From Clostridia bacterium (lineage in GTDB: Bacteria > Bacillota > Clostridia > Oscillospirales > CAG-272): a DNA stretch of 64,000 nucleotides. A program made the position numbers and the translations under genes. Below the pieces are notes generated by a model. It did not search any database and had not been told where the DNA came from. It worked only from the letters and a program-made list of their open reading frames with translations. Positions 16,424 to 25,132 of the stretch are shown in pieces. The stretch covers positions 1 to 64,000 of the forward strand of contig JAGASL010000006.1 in assembly GCA_017621755.1 (NCBI GenBank), written 5' to 3'. How positions within the stretch are numbered: the first letter of the stretch is position 1; each line of letters starts with the position of its first letter.

Positions 16424-17647
16424 ATGAAAAAAAGAAAGGTTGCCGCCGTTATTTGCGAATATAACCCATTTCACGAAGGGCATGCATGGCTTTTTCACAG
16501 CCTTCGCAAAGAGCTGGGCGAGGATACAGCCATTGTCGCCATCATGAGTGGCAACTTTACCCAGCGAGGTGAGCCGGCTGTTTTTCCCAAGCAGATCCGT
16601 GCCGCCTGTGCTGTGCGCGGCGGTGCCGACCTGGTTTTAGAGTTGCCCTTCCCCTTTTCCTCTGCCGGGGCGGAGCGCTTTGCCTCCGCCGGGGTTTACA
16701 TCGCCAATGCGCTTGGCGTGGTGGACATACTGTTTTTTGGCAGCGAATGCGGCGATATTGCCCCTTTGCTTGAGCTGGCAGAGCGATTAGAAGCTCCCGC
16801 TTTTCTTGATGCATATTTTTCTGTCGACGAGCACGCAGGCATCGGCTGTGCGCAAAAGACCGAGACGACATACAAATCCGTTTACGGCGAAACCGATCCC
16901 TTATGCCCCCTTCTTCGCCAGCCGAACAATCTGCTGGGGGTGGAATACATACGCGCCCTGCTGCGTTGCCATAGCAGCATTCGCCCATTTACACTTCCGC
17001 GCCAAGGCATGAAGCATGGCGAAACGGAAATAAAGAACGGCGCAGCCACCACCAGCGCAAGCGCCGCAAGGCAGCTTTTCGCCCAAGCTGACCAAAGAGA
17101 TCAGGCTTTGCAAATGCTACCGGTATATACAAGAGACAAGCTTAGCGCCGCGATCAAGGATGGTGCCATTCTTTCTTCGGAAAACCGCCTGCTTTCCTTT
17201 CTTTTGCTTTATTACCGCATTTGTCGCCGTGAGGAGCTTGTGCGCTGTGACGGGATGAAGGGTGGCCTTGCTGATCGTATTCTTCGCGCTGCAAGCAGCG
17301 CCGCTACACCTGAAGATTTTTTTGCCGCCTTACGCTCAAAAAATCATACCGATGCGTATTTGCGCCGCGCGCTGCTTTACGGCATGCTTTCCGTAAATCG
17401 CGAGCAGCTCAATGCGCCGCCGGCATACACGCAGATCCTTGCCATGAGCGAGCGCGGCAAGGAGGTATTAGCCGCGGCCAGGAGAAAAACGGCAATTCCC
17501 CTCTTTAATCGCCCGTCAGCCATCCAACAATTACCCGAGGGGCAAAAAATTTCTTTGCGCGCCGATTCGATCTATTCAGCCCTGTTAGAACAGCCTTCAC
17601 GCCCCTGCGACCAGCTTCGCTATCAGCCCTACCGTGAAAATACATGA
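16424..17647 (+). CDS. tmcAL: tRNA(Met) cytidine acetate ligase (TmcAL/YlbM)
   Basis: Predicted to use ATP and acetate to acetylate the wobble cytidine of elongator tRNA-Met (ac4C34), as shown for the Bacillus member of this family. The 407-residue protein begins with a nucleotidyltransferase fold carrying the HxGH motif (His17-Glu-Gly-His20) in CEYNPFHEGH, followed by MSGNFTQRGEPAVF (46-59). The ribosome binding site is weak (AGGT). The gene is divergent from ackA, which makes or consumes acetate in the same cell. Confidence 0.92.
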   Translation: MKKRKVAAVICEYNPFHEGHAWLFHSLRKELGEDTAIVAIMSGNFTQRGEPAVFPKQIRAACAVRGGADLVLELPFPFSSAGAERFASAGVYIANALGVVDILFFGSECGDIAPLLELAERLEAPAFLDAYFSVDEHAGIGCAQKTETTYKSVYGETDPLCPLLRQPNNLLGVEYIRALLRCHSSIRPFTLPRQGMKHGETEIKNGAATTSASAARQLFAQADQRDQALQMLPVYTRDKLSAAIKDGAILSSENRLLSFLLLYYRICRREELVRCDGMKGGLADRILRAASSAATPEDFFAALRSKNHTDAYLRRALLYGMLSVNREQLNAPPAYTQILAMSERGKEVLAAARRKTAIPLFNRPSAIQQLPEGQKISLRADSIYSALLEQPSRPCDQLRYQPYRENT

Positions 17648-17678
17648 AAGATGACGATATCTTCTCGTGTACAAGCCC

Positions 17679-17707
17679 TTGACATTTTCGGAAAAATATA
17701 GTATCAT
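17679..17707 (+). promoter_or_regulatory. Promoter of the 98-aa gene and DUF3048 gene
   Basis: TTGACA (17679-17684), 17-nt spacer, TATCAT (17702-17707), followed by a 35-nt leader and AAAGGAG. Confidence 0.8.
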
Positions 17708-17749
17708 ATTCACACAAACGTTTGAAGCCACTTTGAAAGGAGTACTCAT

Positions 17750-18046
17750 ATGGCAGAGACCACGATCGGCATCAAGGGCAAATTCCTTGAATACAAGGGT
17801 AAGCCTCTTGTTCGCCAGGATGACGAATTGTATTACGGCAACATGTCTGACAAGTTTATCCTGTTCATGATGATCATGAACTACAAGGAGGATGCTAAGC
17901 TTCACGCCAAGGTTCCCGGCAAGGTAATGGTACAGATCCTGCCTACCGACGGTAGCCAAAAGGTAGAAAAGCAAGGCATGGCAGATGGGCTTTACGAGGC
18001 ACTGGATCTCGGCAGTGCATGGCTTGAGCGCGCAAATCGCGTATAA
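17750..18046 (+). CDS. Conserved-looking 98-aa protein of unknown function
   Basis: A 98-residue soluble protein with no signal peptide and no motif I can assign. Composition and codon use match its neighbours, AAAGGAG precedes the ATG, and a near-consensus promoter drives it, so it is a real gene, possibly highly expressed. It starts with GIKGKFLEYKGKPLVRQ and ends with LYEALDLGSAWLERA. From memory similar small proteins occur across Oscillospiraceae genomes, without a known role. It is followed after 50 nt by a DUF3048 lipoprotein gene without a terminator between. Confidence 0.8.
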   Translation: MAETTIGIKGKFLEYKGKPLVRQDDELYYGNMSDKFILFMMIMNYKEDAKLHAKVPGKVMVQILPTDGSQKVEKQGMADGLYEALDLGSAWLERANRV

Positions 18047-18096
18047 GACCGAGAAAAAATTACATAGCGGTTTATATAACCAAAGGAGGTATCGTT

Positions 18097-19227
18097 TTGA
18101 AGTCGCCTGTAAACCATGCGGCTTTCAGATGCGCGACGGTTATATTGTCTGCATTATTAGTAATAGCATCTTTAAGCATGACCGGATGTTCTCTTCTATC
18201 TCTCATTCCCAACCGTGACCCAGCGCCGGATGACACTACCATTCTTCAGCCTGAAGACACGGATCCCAGCAATTCCCCGGAAACACCGCCCGAGGACGAG
18301 CCACCCGAAGAGGACAAGCCTGTTTTGCCGAGCTACTACAACCCTATGACAGGGCTGGCGGCCGAGACAGATTTGTCTCTCGCCCGCCCTGTTGCTATTT
18401 GTATCGGCAACACGTCAGGTGCATTCTCGCAATACGGCTTACGTAGTGCGGAGATCGTTATTGAAGCCCCGATTGAGGAAGGAGCAACCAAGCTGGTCAT
18501 TCTTACCAACTCTTATGCCGCCTCGCCGCAATTAGGTGCCGTTGGCCCCACGAGAGCCTACCTGCAATCCTTTGCCGCAGCGTTTGGTGCCGTCTCGGTT
18601 TCTGCCGGCATCAGCGACAAGGATCCCGGCAAATTTTCGAATGAATTTTCAGCCATCGACTATGCGCGTGACGGCTTAACAACCGTTTTCTACCGCACGG
18701 ACGAGCTGCCAAACGCGCTCTTCACCTCCGGCACGAGATTGATAGGCGCCTTAGAGAATTTTGAAAAATGCGGCGCCACCATGCCCTGCCAATTTCTTCC
18801 CTACGGCACATTCGCCACAGCAGGAGAAGAGAAAGCAAGCGGTGTAGTCATCCCCTATTCTGACAGCCACGTCACCCAATTTGCCTATGATAACGCAAGG
18901 CAGAGCTACGTTTGCGTGCAAAACGGCGCTATGAAGCAAACGGCAGAGGGCGATGCCCTTTCCTTCACCAACCTACTTTTATTAACCTGCGAAAGTGCCC
19001 TGCTCAACAAGGTGACCGGCACAGAATTTGAGCTGAACACCACAAGCGGCGGAAGTGGGTATTACGCATCCTTAGGCGGATACACGGAAATCATTTGGTC
19101 GCGCAATGAAGAAGGCAGCTTAGTCATCACCGACAAAAATGGTGCCCCCATCTCCTTTAATCGTGGGAACACCTATATCGGTCTGATCGACCTTGCCGAA
19201 AGCAGCTCTGTGCTTATCGTACGATAA
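18097..19227 (+). CDS. DUF3048 (YerB-type) lipoprotein
   Basis: A surface lipoprotein of 376 residues. The signal peptide ends at the lipobox MTGC (Cys31). It is followed by an acidic, proline-rich linker (about 40-78) and then the DUF3048 domain, with the PVAICIGNTSGAFSQYGLRSAEIVIE and VGPTRAYLQ segments typical of YerB. The function of the family is not established; a cell-envelope role is likely. The start is TTG at 18097, chosen because AAAGGAGGT lies 7 nt upstream. It shares the promoter of the 98-aa gene. Confidence 0.87.
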   Translation: MKSPVNHAAFRCATVILSALLVIASLSMTGCSLLSLIPNRDPAPDDTTILQPEDTDPSNSPETPPEDEPPEEDKPVLPSYYNPMTGLAAETDLSLARPVAICIGNTSGAFSQYGLRSAEIVIEAPIEEGATKLVILTNSYAASPQLGAVGPTRAYLQSFAAAFGAVSVSAGISDKDPGKFSNEFSAIDYARDGLTTVFYRTDELPNALFTSGTRLIGALENFEKCGATMPCQFLPYGTFATAGEEKASGVVIPYSDSHVTQFAYDNARQSYVCVQNGAMKQTAEGDALSFTNLLLLTCESALLNKVTGTEFELNTTSGGSGYYASLGGYTEIIWSRNEEGSLVITDKNGAPISFNRGNTYIGLIDLAESSSVLIVR

Positions 19228-19240
19228 GCCCCCCTCACAA

Positions 19241-19285
19241 AAAAAGACCATCGGGCGAGAAAGCTTCTCGCCCGATGGTCTTTTT
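19241..19285. terminator. Bidirectional terminator
   Basis: AAAAAGACCATCGGGCGAGA (19241-19260) pairs with TCTCGCCCGATGGTCTTTTT (19266-19285), a perfect 20-bp stem serving the DUF3048 gene and the convergent uppP operon. Confidence 0.93.
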
Positions 19286-19290
19286 CTATG

Positions 19291-20157
19291 TTACGCAAAA
19301 ATGCCGAAAAACGCGAGGACAAAAACACCCAGCACGATACGGTACCAGCCAAAGGCCTCAAAGCTGTGGCGGCGTACAAAATCCATCAAAAAGCGTATGC
19401 AAACCAAAGAAACCAAAAAAGCAATCACCGCACCAAAGGCCAACATACCAAGCTCATCACCCGTGCACGTATAACCGGCCACCCCCTCCACGGCGGAAAG
19501 TAAATACTTTGCTACCTTCAGCAGCGAAACGCCCGCCATGATGGGAATAGCCATAAAGAAGGAAAACTCTGCAGAAACGCCGCGAGAAACACCAAGCGCC
19601 ATTCCGCCAAGGATCGTAGAGCCAGAGCGTGACGTACCGGGAATGATCGAAAGGCACTGAAACGCCCCGATCAGCAAGGCATCCTTGATAGAAAGCTGAT
19701 CTACCGACGCAACGCGAAAGCTACTACTTTTCCTCATGCGTTCCATCACTACATACGCAATTCCGTAGACAATCAGAGCGGCTGCCACAACATAAACGCC
19801 GAAATTCGATTGAATGATATGCTCGTCAACAAAGTCGTCAAGTAAAAGACCAATCACGGCCGCCGGCAAAACGCCAACCAGAACGCACAGCCACATGCGC
19901 CACGTTGCCTTTTTTTCGGCAGGCTGTTTTTTGCGTGAAAAGGGATTTAACCGCCCAAAAAAATATACGATCACTGCCAAAATCGCCGCAAACTGGATCA
20001 CGTATAAAAACATGGAATAAAACGCAGGACTCATGGAATGAAGCGGCAAAAAATGCTCAAGCAACAGCATATGTCCCGTGCTGCTGACGGGCAACCATTC
20101 AGTAATGCCCTCCACAACGGCGATCAGCAAGACCTTCAAATATTCGATAATGATCAT
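19291..20157 (-). CDS. uppP: Undecaprenyl-diphosphatase (UppP/BacA)
   Basis: Membrane phosphatase that dephosphorylates undecaprenyl diphosphate so the lipid carrier can be reused in wall synthesis; its overexpression gives bacitracin resistance in other species. It has 288 residues and several hydrophobic segments. Signatures are EGITEWLPVSSTGHM (16-30) and GTSRSGST in the middle of the protein. It is the last gene of a three-gene minus-strand operon after the U32 peptidase-like gene (15-nt gap). Confidence 0.95.
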   Translation of the reverse strand: MIIIEYLKVLLIAVVEGITEWLPVSSTGHMLLLEHFLPLHSMSPAFYSMFLYVIQFAAILAVIVYFFGRLNPFSRKKQPAEKKATWRMWLCVLVGVLPAAVIGLLLDDFVDEHIIQSNFGVYVVAAALIVYGIAYVVMERMRKSSSFRVASVDQLSIKDALLIGAFQCLSIIPGTSRSGSTILGGMALGVSRGVSAEFSFFMAIPIMAGVSLLKVAKYLLSAVEGVAGYTCTGDELGMLAFGAVIAFLVSLVCIRFLMDFVRRHSFEAFGWYRIVLGVFVLAFFGIFA

Positions 20158-20172
20158 TTTCGTACCTCCTTC

Positions 20173-21399
20173 TTACGTAGCGGCGCGCAAAATATCTCCC
20201 GGCTTCACGGCAAAGGGCATCTTCATATAAAACCGCATTTGCGGATGCGGCACGGCTTCAATCGGTTCATTCGCCTCATTCCACATGGCAGAGGCAAGGA
20301 AAGCTACGCCTGTTTTCCCGGGCGTGAGCAGCTCTACCATATCCCCGCAGGAATATTTATTTCTCTGCTGTAGCAGGGCTACACCGTTTTCCTCATTATA
20401 CGAAAGAACCACGGCCAAATATGCATTCTCGCGCAAATACCCGGGATAATCGGTTGTGTTGGCGTTTGCAGTAGGATCATCAAAATAATAGCCGGTGTGA
20501 TACGGGCGGTGGCTGACGCTATCCAGCTCTCTCCCCCAGTGCGGATCGTACACATAATTCCCGGCAGCATAGGCATTCATCGCCATACGATAGGTGTTGG
20601 TAACAACAGCGGCATAATAAGCGCTCTTAATACGCCCCTCGATCTTAAAGCTGTCAATACCAGACTCCATCAATTCAGGAATGTGCTCGATCATACAGGT
20701 ATCACGTGAGCTCATAAAGAAGGCCTCGCCATTCACTTCCTCGATAGAAATGGGGGTGTCCGGGCGTTTTTCCTCGATCAACTCGTAGTGACCGCGTAAC
20801 TGATAATTCCAGCGGCAAGGCTGTGTGCACATGCCACGGTTGGCATCGCGGCCAGTAAAAAAGTTAGAAAGTAGGCATCGACCGCTATAAGAAATACACA
20901 TAGAGCCGTGAATAAAGGCCTCCAGCTCCACATCCGGAACGGCATCGCGTATACGCTTGATCTCCTCCATCGTCAGCTCACGCGCCAAAACGATACGCTC
21001 GGCGCCAAGAGCCTGGTAAGCACGGCAGGTTTCAGCCGAAACGACGTTTGCCTGGGTAGAAATGTGTATCGGTACCCCGGGCAATAGCTCCTTGGCCAAT
21101 GCAAGAACACCAAGATCAGCAATGATCAGGGCATCTACGGGAATGCTTTTCAGCTCTTCAAAATAGGTACGCAAAAGCGGATATTCATGCTCGCGCGGCA
21201 TAACGTTTACTGTTAGATATACACGCACGTGATGCTCGTGGGCATACGAAACGGCCGCCCCAAGCTCTTCTGTTGAAAAATTATCGGCAGCGGCACGCAT
21301 GCCAAACATCCTGCCGGAAAGATACACCGCATCGGCACCGTACAGAATAGCGGCGCGCAATTTTTCAAAATTCCCCGCGGGGGCCAACAATTCTGGCAT
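20173..21399 (-). CDS. U32 family protein (TrhP-like tRNA hydroxylation)
   Basis: A member of the U32 family, historically called collagenase-like peptidases. Characterised relatives such as TrhP act in prephenate-dependent 5-hydroxyuridine formation on tRNA. The PROSITE-like signature EAFIHGSMCISYSGRC is present around residues 161-176, with further cysteines in RGMCTQPCRW. At 408 residues it is normal length. Whether it is TrhP itself or a paralog cannot be decided here. It follows the FkbM-type gene by 12 nt. Confidence 0.85.
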   Translation of the reverse strand: MPELLAPAGNFEKLRAAILYGADAVYLSGRMFGMRAAADNFSTEELGAAVSYAHEHHVRVYLTVNVMPREHEYPLLRTYFEELKSIPVDALIIADLGVLALAKELLPGVPIHISTQANVVSAETCRAYQALGAERIVLARELTMEEIKRIRDAVPDVELEAFIHGSMCISYSGRCLLSNFFTGRDANRGMCTQPCRWNYQLRGHYELIEEKRPDTPISIEEVNGEAFFMSSRDTCMIEHIPELMESGIDSFKIEGRIKSAYYAAVVTNTYRMAMNAYAAGNYVYDPHWGRELDSVSHRPYHTGYYFDDPTANANTTDYPGYLRENAYLAVVLSYNEENGVALLQQRNKYSCGDMVELLTPGKTGVAFLASAMWNEANEPIEAVPHPQMRFYMKMPFAVKPGDILRAAT

Positions 21400-21411
21400 A
21401 TTCTTCTCCTT

Positions 21412-22512
21412 TCAAACGGCAAACAAGGTTATTTCCCATGCGGGCAAGCAGCTTGTACGCCGCAAATAGAAGCGATAGTTTTTATCAATTTGATAGATAA
21501 GCGACGGCAGATCGAACAAATCCTCGCTACGGTGATACAGAGAAACAGCCAACACAGGGTGATCACGCGTAATCACGCCACGGCTGCCAAGCAGTGCTTC
21601 TCGCTCTACCCCTTCGACATCATATTTGATGTAATCGATTTTTTCATCTGCCGCAAGGCCATCTACGGTTAGCAACGGCACCACAACATCCTTGTGCTCG
21701 TAAGAAGCAGAGGCAAGCGAGGAGTTCCTGTTTCCACTGGCAGAAAAGACACCATCGCCTTGCTCGCTCCACAGGGCGGCATGAATGGGAAGTATTTCAA
21801 CGGTATTGTTTTGTTCTGCCGCGAATTTACTCAGTTTTTTGAACGTTTTGGCATCAGGTTCTACCGCAAAAATCTTGCGCAAGGAAGGAAAACGGCGTAT
21901 CATCTGCCCAGCAGTATCCCCGTTGTAAGCACCGCCATCTATCGCCGTATGAATGGCAAAATTGTCAAAACAAGAAAAATCCTCATCCTCTGAAGAGCAA
22001 GCATCTCGCAGACAAAGAACATCCCCCGTCAGCTTATATTGCAGAACAGAGGTATATATCCTTCTTGAAAGATCGTCTTCGAGAAGATCGTACACCTGCC
22101 GTATTTTTTCTTCGTTTTCTTTGTAAAATCGGTGTGTAAAATCCTCTTTCCCTGCCACTGGCATGTCCGGCAGATATAGGGGATACTTCTCTGCCATCTC
22201 AAACAATGCATTCATAACAGCCGGCAGGCGCGAACCAAAGGAAACCAGGATTACAAAATCAGAAAAGCGTTCTTTAATTTCAGAAAAACGGCAAACGCGG
22301 AAACCATGAAAGCTTTGCCCGCGAACAAAATCGTCGCTGGCGAATATGGCAGCCGGCACCTTGCCGATGGCGGCTAAGCGTGCGATCAGCTTATCGGCGC
22401 CGTTGCCCATGCCATATATTACCAAAGGGCGCTCTTCTGCCGCCAGCTGCTGCCAAAGGTCGCGTTCAACGGTGGGAAGCCGGTAATTTTTCAGCATATT
22501 TTCTGTCTGCAC
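21412..22512 (-). CDS. FkbM-family methyltransferase
   Basis: A predicted SAM-dependent methyltransferase of 366 residues. The FkbM core covers about residues 190-350: AIDGGAYNGDTAGQMI (SAM-binding loop), IFAVEPDA, IKYDVEGVEREALLG. The first 100 residues form a separate Rossmann-like region (LVIYGMGNGADKLIARL) similar to nucleotide-sugar or sugar-modifying proteins. The start is a GTG at 22512, or the ATG five codons later; neither has a strong ribosome binding site. The substrate is unknown; glycan methylation is a guess. Confidence 0.8.
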   Translation of the reverse strand: MQTENMLKNYRLPTVERDLWQQLAAEERPLVIYGMGNGADKLIARLAAIGKVPAAIFASDDFVRGQSFHGFRVCRFSEIKERFSDFVILVSFGSRLPAVMNALFEMAEKYPLYLPDMPVAGKEDFTHRFYKENEEKIRQVYDLLEDDLSRRIYTSVLQYKLTGDVLCLRDACSSEDEDFSCFDNFAIHTAIDGGAYNGDTAGQMIRRFPSLRKIFAVEPDAKTFKKLSKFAAEQNNTVEILPIHAALWSEQGDGVFSASGNRNSSLASASYEHKDVVVPLLTVDGLAADEKIDYIKYDVEGVEREALLGSRGVITRDHPVLAVSLYHRSEDLFDLPSLIYQIDKNYRFYLRRTSCLPAWEITLFAV

Positions 22513-22541
22513 TTGCTTTTCATCTGCCTATCTGTTATAAT
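22513..22541 (+). promoter_or_regulatory. Promoter of the HIT gene
   Basis: TTGCTT (22513-22518), 17-nt spacer, TATAAT (22536-22541), 22 nt before the start codon. Confidence 0.75.
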
Positions 22542-22563
22542 AAAATAAAAAAGGAGTTCCCTT

Positions 22564-22902
22564 ATGGATTGCTTATTTTGTAAGATTGGCGCAGGCGATA
22601 TCCCCTCTAACAAGGTCTATGAGGACGAAAAGATCCTCGCATTTCACGATATTGCCCCCCAAGCGCCGGTTCACGTATTAGTCATTCCGCGTGCGCACAT
22701 TGCATCTGCCAATGACGTTACTGCCACCAATAGTGAAATCGTAGCGCACATATTTACCTGCATTCCCGCCATTGCAAAAAAGGCCGGCATTACCAATGGG
22801 TATCGCGTGATCACCAACTGTGGCGAAGACGGTTGCCAGTCGGTAAAGCACCTGCACTTCCACATTCTTGGTGGCAAGAAACTGCCTGAAAATATGGGAT
22901 GA
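22564..22902 (+). CDS. HIT-family nucleotide hydrolase (HinT-like)
   Basis: Small histidine triad protein of 112 residues, expected to hydrolyse purine nucleoside phosphoramidates such as AMP-lysine. The triad is His96-Leu-His98-Phe-His100 (KHLHFHILGG), with His98 as the nucleophile. The N-terminal CLFCKI stretch (3-8) often occurs in zinc-binding HIT proteins. AAGGAG lies 8 nt before the ATG. It is monocistronic, with its own promoter and terminator. Confidence 0.93.
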   Translation: MDCLFCKIGAGDIPSNKVYEDEKILAFHDIAPQAPVHVLVIPRAHIASANDVTATNSEIVAHIFTCIPAIAKKAGITNGYRVITNCGEDGCQSVKHLHFHILGGKKLPENMG

Positions 22903-22913
22903 TGAAAAAAACA

Positions 22914-22939
22914 GCCGTTATAAAATAACGGCGTTTTTT
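22914..22939 (+). terminator. Terminator of the HIT gene
   Basis: GCCGTTAT (22914-22921) pairs with ATAACGGC (22925-22932), loop AAA, followed by GTTTTTT. Confidence 0.88.
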
Positions 22940-22955
22940 CTTTTTGGAGCAAAAC

Positions 22956-23297
22956 TCAGATTTTTTCCTTCGTCTTTGCTGCCTTACCAACCCGGTCACG
23001 CAGATAGTAGAGCTTAGCACGGCGTACTTTACCTACGCGTATAACGTCTACCTTTACTACGTTCGGAGAATGAATCGGGAAGGTCTTCTCAACACCTACG
23101 CCGTAAGCAATACGTCTTACGGTAAAGGTCTCAGAAATGCCGCCGTTGCGCTTTGCAATAACGGTACCCTCGAACATCTGGATTCTCTCCTTCTCGCCTT
23201 CCTTGATCTTGTTGTGTACCCGTACGGTATCACCAATCTCGAACTTAGGAAGCTCGGGTTTCATCTGCTCATTTACAAAAGCCTGAATCATATCCAT
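22956..23297 (-). CDS. rplS: 50S ribosomal protein L19
   Basis: Large-subunit ribosomal protein at the 30S-50S interface. The 113 residues match the family from [22 protein letters not shown] to the basic C-terminus ([18 protein letters not shown]). AAAGGAGG precedes the ATG. It is monocistronic with its own promoter; the usual partners rpsP, rimM and trmD are not next to it. An 80-nt leader precedes it. Confidence 0.97.
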   Translation of the reverse strand: MDMIQAFVNEQMKPELPKFEIGDTVRVHNKIKEGEKERIQMFEGTVIAKRNGGISETFTVRRIAYGVGVEKTFPIHSPNVVKVDVIRVGKVRRAKLYYLRDRVGKAAKTKEKI

Positions 23298-23378
23298 GAA
23301 ATGATTCCTCCTTTAACACCGAACATTCGTGCAGAGCAATGCAGAGGACTGTTCTAATACTAATGCCCATACAGGCAC
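23298..23378 (-). promoter_or_regulatory. rplS 5' leader, possible L19 autoregulatory element
   Basis: The predicted transcript has an 80-nt leader. GAACA and TGTTC can pair around a loop that contains two TGCA copies (TGCA-TTGCTC-TGCA), and the leader also holds GCCTGTATGGGC. Firmicute rplS genes often carry an L19-binding leader here. The match is by position and general form only. Confidence 0.4.
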
Positions 23379-23384
23379 CAATGT

Positions 23385-23413
23385 ATTATAACATCCTTAT
23401 ACAAAAAAATCAA
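23385..23413 (-). promoter_or_regulatory. Promoter of rplS
   Basis: On the minus strand: TTGATT (23413-23408), 17-nt spacer, TATAAT (23390-23385). Confidence 0.75.
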
Positions 23414-23435
23414 GTGTTTTTTCAAAAAAATGTTC

Positions 23436-23464
23436 TTGTATATTCATATTTTTCATGTTATAAT
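23436..23464 (+). promoter_or_regulatory. Promoter of the lepB operon
   Basis: TTGTAT (23436-23441), 17-nt spacer, TATAAT (23459-23464), divergent from the rplS promoter 22 bp away. Confidence 0.75.
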
Positions 23465-23524
23465 ATAATAGATACATTTATAAACACCTGTTTGATTTTG
23501 TTGTCTAAAAGAAAGGTATAGCAT

Positions 23525-24244
23525 ATGGCACGAGAAATATATTCCAAGATCCCCAAGGATGCCCCCCAAAGCACCTTCCCCGACGAGGTTGACGGCACCG
23601 ACATGCAGGACGATGAATTAGCCCCGGGCGAAATTCAAGCAAGACGCAGCTTTGGTATTGAAATATTTGAATTTTTAGAAATGCTGATCCTTGCCTCCTG
23701 CGCGATCATGCTGTTTTTCACCTTTGTGGCGCGCATCTGCACCGTAGATGGCCCTTCTATGAACAACACACTAGAAGATGGCGACAAGCTGATCGTCTCT
23801 GATATCTTCTATACGCCTTCGCAGGGGGATATCGTTGTATTCCAAGACCTTGATATTGTTGATGAAGGAACCGGAAAGCCCCGTTACGAAAACGCCATCA
23901 TCAAGCGCGTAATCGCCACCGAGGGGCAAATCGTTGAGCTGCAGTACAAGGCGCAGGGTGATATCACAACGGTGACGGTACTGGTAGACGGCAACGTGCT
24001 TGACGAGCCCTACCGTTATTATGACCCATCCCCCACCGCCTGGAAGGACCGCTATACCGGAACAGATATCTATAAAGTACCCGAAGGGTGCTTGTTTGTC
24101 ATGGGCGACAATACCTACCATTCCGAGGATAGCCGCGGCGTGTTTGAATATGTAGACGAGAACAACGTTCTTGGTCGCGTGGTGTTTCGCTTAGGCGGAA
24201 AAGACCTTTCTACCCTTTTCAGTAAAATCGGCTTCGTGCAATAA
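23525..24244 (+). CDS. lepB: Signal peptidase I
   Basis: Membrane serine protease that removes signal peptides from exported proteins. The 239-residue protein has an acidic cytoplasmic N-terminus (about 45 residues), one membrane helix (about 51-70), then the catalytic Ser78 in DGPSMNNTL and Lys127 in IIKRVIA, and the GDNTYHSEDSR box near the end. AAAGG precedes the ATG. It opens a five-gene operon (lepB, rbgA, rnhB, yraN, dipeptidase). Confidence 0.95.
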   Translation: MAREIYSKIPKDAPQSTFPDEVDGTDMQDDELAPGEIQARRSFGIEIFEFLEMLILASCAIMLFFTFVARICTVDGPSMNNTLEDGDKLIVSDIFYTPSQGDIVVFQDLDIVDEGTGKPRYENAIIKRVIATEGQIVELQYKAQGDITTVTVLVDGNVLDEPYRYYDPSPTAWKDRYTGTDIYKVPEGCLFVMGDNTYHSEDSRGVFEYVDENNVLGRVVFRLGGKDLSTLFSKIGFVQ

Positions 24245-24259
24245 GCAAAGGAAACAGTT

Positions 24260-25129
24260 ATGCCCTCACAGATCATACAGTGGTTCCCTGGCCACATGGC
24301 AAAAACCCGGCGACTCATGCAGGAAAACCTAACTAAGGTAGACATCCTGATCGAGGTGCTGGATGCTCGCATTCCGGCCAGCTCGCGCAACCCGGAAATT
24401 CATCGCATTGCCGGCCAAAAGCCCATGCTTACCCTGCTAAACAAGGCAGGACTCGCCTCACCAACCGAAACGGAAAAATGGACAACCTATCTGAAAAAGA
24501 CAGGTGACCACGTATGCGCCGTTGACTGTGTGAGCGGTGACGGCATCAAGAAAATACCGGATACCATCCGCGAGGTGCTGACCGACAAGGTTGAGCGTTA
24601 CCGTGAAAAAGGCATGGAAGGCCGCCGCCTGCGTGCCATGATCGTTGGCATTCCGAACGTGGGAAAATCCTCCCTGATCAATCGTCTTTGCGGCTCTGGT
24701 AAGACGAAGGTTGAAAACCGCCCCGGCGTTACCATGACTAAACAATGGGTAGGAACAGATATTGGGTTGGATCTGATGGATATGCCGGGCGTTTTGTGGC
24801 CAAAATTTGACGATCCGATCGTGGGTGAAAATTTAGCCTTCACCGGCGCCATCAAGGATCAGATATTAGACACCGAGGAGCTTGCCATGCAGCTATGTGC
24901 CAGGCTGAACAAACTATGCCCCGATCTGCTTTCCGCACGCTATAAATTGGATCAAAACGAAATTTGCGACTTAGACGGGTACGATCTGCTTGCGCTGATC
25001 GGCCGCAAACGCGGCATGCTGATCTCTGGCGGAGAAACGGATTTTGGCAGAGCGGCCAACATGCTACTGGATGAATTCCGCCATGCCGTCATAGGCCGCA
25101 TCACACTTGAAAAGCCAAGCAAGGAATAA
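24260..25129 (+). CDS. rbgA: Ribosome biogenesis GTPase RbgA (YlqF)
   Basis: Circularly permuted GTPase needed for late 50S subunit assembly. The motif order G4-G1-G3 is visible: LLNKAGL (G4, about 54-60), GIPNVGKSSL (G1, about 130-139), DMPGV (G3, about 174-178). The N-terminal WFPGHMAKT is diagnostic. At 289 residues it is normal length. It is 15 nt after lepB and 3 nt before rnhB, a gene order conserved in Firmicutes. Confidence 0.95.
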   Translation: MPSQIIQWFPGHMAKTRRLMQENLTKVDILIEVLDARIPASSRNPEIHRIAGQKPMLTLLNKAGLASPTETEKWTTYLKKTGDHVCAVDCVSGDGIKKIPDTIREVLTDKVERYREKGMEGRRLRAMIVGIPNVGKSSLINRLCGSGKTKVENRPGVTMTKQWVGTDIGLDLMDMPGVLWPKFDDPIVGENLAFTGAIKDQILDTEELAMQLCARLNKLCPDLLSARYKLDQNEICDLDGYDLLALIGRKRGMLISGGETDFGRAANMLLDEFRHAVIGRITLEKPSKE

Positions 25130-25132
25130 GCT

